Below, one piece after another: positions 59,664 through 64,000 of a stretch of 64,000 bases of DNA. Origin of the DNA: Rhexocercosporidium sp. MPI-PUGE-AT-0058. Taxonomy: Eukaryota; Ascomycota; Leotiomycetes; Helotiales. A model generated the notes under the pieces. It did no database searches. It saw only the letters and a list, made by a program, of their open reading frames with translations, and had not been told where the DNA came from. The DNA is taken from positions 992,001 to 1,056,000 of the forward strand of contig JAGTJL010000016.1 in NCBI GenBank assembly GCA_020746875.1, written 5' to 3'. A program made the position numbers and the translations under genes. Within the stretch, counting starts at the first letter, position 1. Each line of letters starts with the position of its first letter.

Positions 59664-60716
59664 ATGACCACGGTCCTTGCACAACAGGGTACGCCCTTAC
59701 GAGTATTTGCCAAATTTCCCGACCTCCCAACCGAGATACGATCCCTGATATGGGCTAACGCATCGCCGAGTCGTCCCCGAGTAATCCAAATCGCCTACGA
59801 AGCCGAAAAGGAGACATGGCGAGCTTGTGTAGACAGCTGCGGAGGTCTTCCCCAGATCATTCCTGTCTGTCGAGAAGCACGGCAGGCAGCATTAAAGCCA
59901 TACATGAGGCTGCTCGAGACCTGGATCGACCTTGAGGAGGACACGATATTTATCAGCGATCCAATGTTCAATATACGAAAGCCGCGGAGCAACTTCATGG
60001 ACTCGGCGTACCTGAGTTCTATCAAGAGGATAGCTTTCACGGAGGATGTATATTTCGGGATGAAGCTGTTGTACGAATCGTACCCGCTACTGGTCGATCC
60101 GCAAGCAGCCATTGTTCGGAAGATGCAAGGGCTGTCACATTTTACACTGGTCTTGATGGAGGATGGGGTGGGCTTTGATTCGGATAGTGAAGGTGCAGAG
60201 TTTGAGTACTTCGACCAAGGCTCGCAAGCATCAGGACTTGACCCGGGAGAAGACCATGACCAGGCATTAGAGGAGCAGGATGAGCAAGAACTCGCTGTTG
60301 TAGACCTTGAAAATGGACCTACAGGATCTGAACCGCTGCAAGAGGACGATTCTATACCAGCCGCAGACGACTATGATGAGAATATAGATGATGAGCAGTG
60401 GCTGAGCATGCACGAAGGGCAAGCGATGGAACGTCTGTGCAAAGGATACTTCAGGCATGTGGGTGACATCCATTTCAAGAGTACCATGCACTCTCCTGAT
60501 TACTGGGACTCGTGGTACTCTTATCTGGAGCAAATAAACTCGGACTTCGATGAGCAGCAAGTGGAAGACCCAGAATGGAAGCGCCCTATGGTTGCTATCG
60601 TAGAGATCAAGTATGGTCTCCACTCCATCGGACAGACTCCTGCCATTGATTGGAGAATTGCGCCCTCCCCAGAAGAGAACCACTCTTCTGAAGAGCCTTC
60701 TGATAATAATTCTTGA
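59664..60716 (+). CDS. 2EXR domain protein
   Basis: A single exon from the ATG at 59664 encodes 350 residues. The N-terminus matches the fungal 2EXR domain: FAKFPDLPTEIRSLIW, followed by PRVIQIAYE and the block IIPVCREARQAALKPY, ending near DTIFISDP. The central region is acidic and low in complexity (EEQDEQELAVVD), and the C-terminus has a tryptophan-containing segment (PDYWDSWYSYLEQ). 2EXR proteins form large families in Leotiomycetes and related fungi; their biochemical role is unknown to me. The start is the first ATG in frame and precedes the domain by about 15 residues, as is usual. It may share regulation with the adjacent divergent transcription factor. Confidence 0.88.
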   Translation: MTTVLAQQGTPLRVFAKFPDLPTEIRSLIWANASPSRPRVIQIAYEAEKETWRACVDSCGGLPQIIPVCREARQAALKPYMRLLETWIDLEEDTIFISDPMFNIRKPRSNFMDSAYLSSIKRIAFTEDVYFGMKLLYESYPLLVDPQAAIVRKMQGLSHFTLVLMEDGVGFDSDSEGAEFEYFDQGSQASGLDPGEDHDQALEEQDEQELAVVDLENGPTGSEPLQEDDSIPAADDYDENIDDEQWLSMHEGQAMERLCKGYFRHVGDIHFKSTMHSPDYWDSWYSYLEQINSDFDEQQVEDPEWKRPMVAIVEIKYGLHSIGQTPAIDWRIAPSPEENHSSEEPSDNNS

Positions 60717-61344
60717 TGGATATTAGTTGGACCAATCGGACCGATCATGTCTAGGCAATGCTTCAAGGTCCTTCAGTCCGGTACATGGAGTAGAATAGCT
60801 TAGCTGAAATATAAACTAATTGTGAACTTCCACCCTAGTGGGGTGTCATAGTATTCTGCTTCCGACTTAGTGCTGTCTTTCACCAGCAGCTGAGAGCTTC
60901 GTTCGCAAACGGTCACGAGGTGTGCTTTGCCCTCGTGTTATCCATTGACATTCTGCGCGCCCCTACCTACACCGTAGTCGCATTAATACAATGCAGAAGA
61001 TCTTTAGACATGGCTAGTACCTCTATGCTTTGATGTCCCCGTTGCTACCCTAAAAGTTGCTAGAACTGTTTGCGAATTTATACTTAATGGCGAGCAGAAC
61101 AACCATTGAATCTCATGAGATTTCTAGTCTCCGTAGTTGCAAGCGTTGGTCATAAAGCACGAAGGAAACATGACTAAAGCAGAATATCGTACAATGTATC
61201 CATTCCAATACAGTTCTTCCTCCAATGTCTCTCAACTGGACGTATTCCCTCAGTTATCTGAACGCTAAATTCAAACACGTCTCCGTATCTTGCTATCATA
61301 CCATCTCCATACATCTGTACCATGCTTCAATCCTTATTCCCACA
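60717..61344. other. Intergenic between convergent genes
   Basis: About 630 bases between the stop codons of the 2EXR and SAP-like genes, containing only presumed 3' flanks. Confidence 0.55.
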
Positions 61345-62119
61345 TTAATGTGAATCGACGCCATTGTATCTCCACATCACAGTAATCTGAAAATCCCCAT
61401 CAACACTCATCATCTGCCGACCATCTTCAGCCCATGCATGATGTTTCCAAGGGCGTTCTTGTTCAACAATAGACGTTAGTTCATGAGAAATGTCTCTGTT
61501 GACGCGGAAGCCGAAGTAAAAATTCTGGTTGACGCTGAAGCTGGGGGCCTGAGTTGTCTTTACCGTTGTTGGAAGTGGAGAAGAAGGTATGGGGACTGGT
61601 CTGAGGACTGGTCCCGAAGCCGTTCTTGCCTGAATCTCTGTCAAATTCTTGGAGTCCTGCCATGCTGTCGTAACTTCTCACCTTTCTAAACACTATTACA
61701 GGATTTCTGGCGGCTCTGGCGGCTTTGCGCTCACTCATCGCTCAAATCTCTCTCCTAATGCAGGAAGTTTCAGTCTCTGCGAAGCCCGAAGCTGACTTCT
61801 CGGATTTCCGGAAAGCCTTTGTTATCCTCTCCAGGCGCCTTTCGATGTACTTCTTCTCTGCGGCGTGCTGCTGTTCAGCCGCCTTCTTCATTGCCTCCTT
61901 GATTATGCGGACTTCAGCTAGCAAGCTTGCGCCATCTAGATCGTGCACAAACCCTCTATCCTTTTGAGCGTTGTAAGGGATCTTCCTCTTGTCAATCGCG
62001 TGGGAGTACAATCGGACAATTATGTCGTTCTTGGTTCCACTCGCCGACAGACCGTAATTCACGCAGGCGTCCATGAGCTCGCTCCTGACCCTTTCTGTGA
62101 AATTTGGAATAGCCTTCAT
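61345..62119 (-). CDS. Small SAP-like protein, exon structure uncertain
   Basis: From the ATG at 62119 a frame reads RSELMDACVNYGLSASG then NDIIVRLYSHAI, a SAP-like helix pair, followed by a charged coiled-coil helix (AAEKKYIERRLERITKAF). It meets TGA at 61742-61744 after 125 codons. The same frame resumes (MSERKAARAARNP), then a GTAATA donor at 61699 and a CAG acceptor at 61657 join in phase to a last exon 61656-61345 reading SKNLTEIQARTASG, NFYFGFRVNRDISHELTS and DFQITVMWRYNG. That coherent 3' text argues the gene extends past the TGA. A 63-base intron (GTCAGC at 61796 to GATGAG at 61734) would remove the TGA in frame, but its acceptor is weak. So the product is either about 125 residues or about 220. 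Function unknown. Confidence 0.55.
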
Positions 62120-64000
62120 CTTGACTGTTCAAAACCAGTAATGTCTTGCTACATCATTGGCTGAGGAAATCCTTACCTGTCTCTCTCTTAGCTCTCAAAT
62201 GTGATTCTTCCTTGCCTCGGAGCATTTTGTGTTTTGTCTTCGTGTTTGAATTCAATTTGCAAGAGATGAAGTTGTTGTGTGGTGAAAATAGTCCGCGACG
62301 ACGCAAGAACAAGCAGGGGTAAACATCAGCTTGAGGTCAGCTGCCAAATCATCATATCCGTCGATTGCCATTGGTCAGTTTTTTCCTCTCCCTCTTAGCT
62401 GGAACATTAATTGAATGTTCGAAGGTGACCTTTTTGCCATTTGGTATAAATGTAAGGCTTCGCTCTGGCTCATACCAAAGAAAATGCCTTCACGGGAAGC
62501 TGCAGGCGGCCCGGTATGGAAGTGGTGTACTTCGTACTCCATCTCAGACCAAGCTTGGCCAACCGAAATTCAGCATCTGACCCACTCGACCAGGGGCGGG
62601 TTGAAGAATTTGGGGGAGGTGTAGCAGGGATGAGAAGGGCGGAGATCAGAAGCAAGTACCAAGCACCGAAGCTATCTATAACCACGAAAAGTGCAATTCA
62701 TAGCATGAAACTTCTACATAATCCCACGTGTTGTAGCACAAAGCTCTGCATGACATGCTTCAAGGTAAGATACTACAGAGCTGGGACAAGTCGCAAGTTT
62801 CTCTGCAGTCCATGTACTCGCAATCCTGTAGCTCATAGTACTGCAACGCCGTTCTCGATTCTTGACCACTCAATCCGAGACTATCGTGGCCATGATTGCG
62901 GGACAGTATTACTTCTATCCATCTAGGGGCTTCGAGTTGCATGTAGCGTTCTTACTGTGGAATTTGCTCGACATATTCGGGCGTGAATCGGCCGTGGAGT
63001 CTAGTTTTCATAGAGAGATACTGTAGTTGCGCTTCCACTTGACAAAGCGAGCTTTGCTGGCCGGAATTGGGATCACCAAAAACCCAGTATTCTTCGCCTT
63101 GTCTGCCTATCACTTGCAGTATCCTTGGTGATAGGGTACGTTGGGAGTTACTAATACCACTCTGGCTTCTGACATAGTCCGAGATGACTGACCTTACCTA
63201 ATCAAAATTTCGATAGGCAGGTCACAGTATTTCGGAAACCTGAATGAAGTAATGAAGCAATAATTTACAGATATATGCACCACCGAGAATTTGACAGGTA
63301 CGATTTGCTCAGGATTACTTGTAGATTGATCGCAAATTTTTCAATGATTTTGCTTGGTATGGTCACAGGTGCTCAAACAAGCATGTTGATTGGGAAATCA
63401 TCCTAGTGAAGTTCAACTCTCCGCAGCGTCCATATCTTTTTTTTCATTCGACTATCAAGCGATCCATAATATTAAATTTATTGAAGATGCGGGTAGTCTA
63501 GAGTGGGCATGGCTGATGAGTGAAAGCAAAGTCAGTGCAGCCAGTCAGCATATATCACATGATAATACTACTATTCGTTATAGTATTTGAAAGAGTACGC
63601 CTATTTTAGCATTTCAAATGAAGAAATACCGTTTGGAGAATTCTGGGCTATTGTTTTCCCCTGGTTTAGTCTGGTAATGCATCTTCTGGAGAATTTCTTC
63701 AAAGTCATGTGTCAAGAAAGGTGCGACGACAACAGCTGCCAACACAACTGAAAGCCTCAAGACTGATCGGCAGCGATTGAGCCTATATTGTAAACTCTCA
63801 GCTTCGGCTGTGTCTAGTAAGATTACTTCTACGGAATTAAAGCCCTATGTGAGGGGTCATTAGCTTTCTTGCTCCTATCTGAAGAACGAAGATGAGTTGT
63901 AACAAAGCTCGAACTTGATCTATTTATTTTAGGAGGGGAGAGCGGGTAGAGGGGTTTATAAGAATTCTTTTCTTTTTTTTTTTAAAAAAAAAGAAAAAAG
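62120..64000. other. Gene-poor right end
   Basis: About 1.9 kb without a supportable gene. Short open frames near 62365-62926 have no domains. The sequence is A/T-rich toward the end. Confidence 0.5.
63965..64000. repeat. Homopolymer inverted tract (T-run then A-run)
   Basis: A pyrimidine run of mostly T is followed at once by a purine run of mostly A, each interrupted once by C or G at similar distances, so the two sides are nearly reverse complements. It ends at the window edge. Confidence 0.75.

Overview
This window is nuclear DNA of a filamentous ascomycete (Pezizomycotina; Leotiomycetes is my guess, on weak evidence). The reasons are many short GT-AG introns of about 45-70 bases, intron-split genes with individual promoters, three Zn2Cys6 transcription factors, a microsomal P450, a 2EXR protein, an ankyrin protein with a fungal STAND-like N-terminus, and typical fungal orthologues (lipin, SDH4, MPP-beta, GH31). 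I see no rRNA, convincing tRNA, CRISPR, operon or intact transposon. Gene models below were spliced by hand from both strands; most exon phases close exactly.

Layout. 1-3.1 kb: a Zn2Cys6 factor cut by the window edge, and a DHA2-type MFS transporter, both on the minus strand. 4.3-6.6 kb: lipin/phosphatidate phosphatase. 9.3-12.8 kb: a membrane-anchored fibronectin-III/coiled-coil protein. 14.1-16.6 kb: a second Zn2Cys6 factor. 17.8-19.4 kb: a SAP-like gene with an in-frame stop. 19.9-22.4 kb: the ankyrin protein. 23.6-26.5 kb: two divergent mitochondrial genes, SDH4 and the beta subunit of the processing peptidase, sharing a 528-base promoter. 27.5-29.3 kb: a P450 with one apparent GC-AG intron.

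The middle is more accessory in character. 32.0-34.2 kb: a large protein with two SAP-like helices and about seven degenerate 25-residue repeats. 35.4-37.5 kb: a secreted protein with a PKD-like domain. 38.5-39.4 kb: a decayed secreted-protein gene whose stops fit RIP-like C-to-T mutation. 40.0-41.1 kb: a medium-chain reductase. From 41.1 to 47.6 kb there is little beyond one 107-residue protein.

The right part holds a proline-rich protein of unknown role (47.6-49.9 kb), a SprT-like metallopeptidase (50.7-51.6 kb), an intracellular GH31 alpha-xylosidase-like enzyme (52.0-54.1 kb), an unresolved or eroded gene (54.5-55.3 kb), a seven-exon Zn2Cys6 factor divergent from a 2EXR protein (57.1-60.7 kb), and a third SAP-like gene (61.3-62.1 kb).

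Functional links are limited. SDH4 and MPP-beta both serve mitochondria. The transporter and neighbouring regulator at the left edge could form an efflux unit. The most unusual theme is three dissimilar SAP-like genes in 64 kb, two of them interrupted by in-frame stops. I did not find a convincing new multi-gene system.
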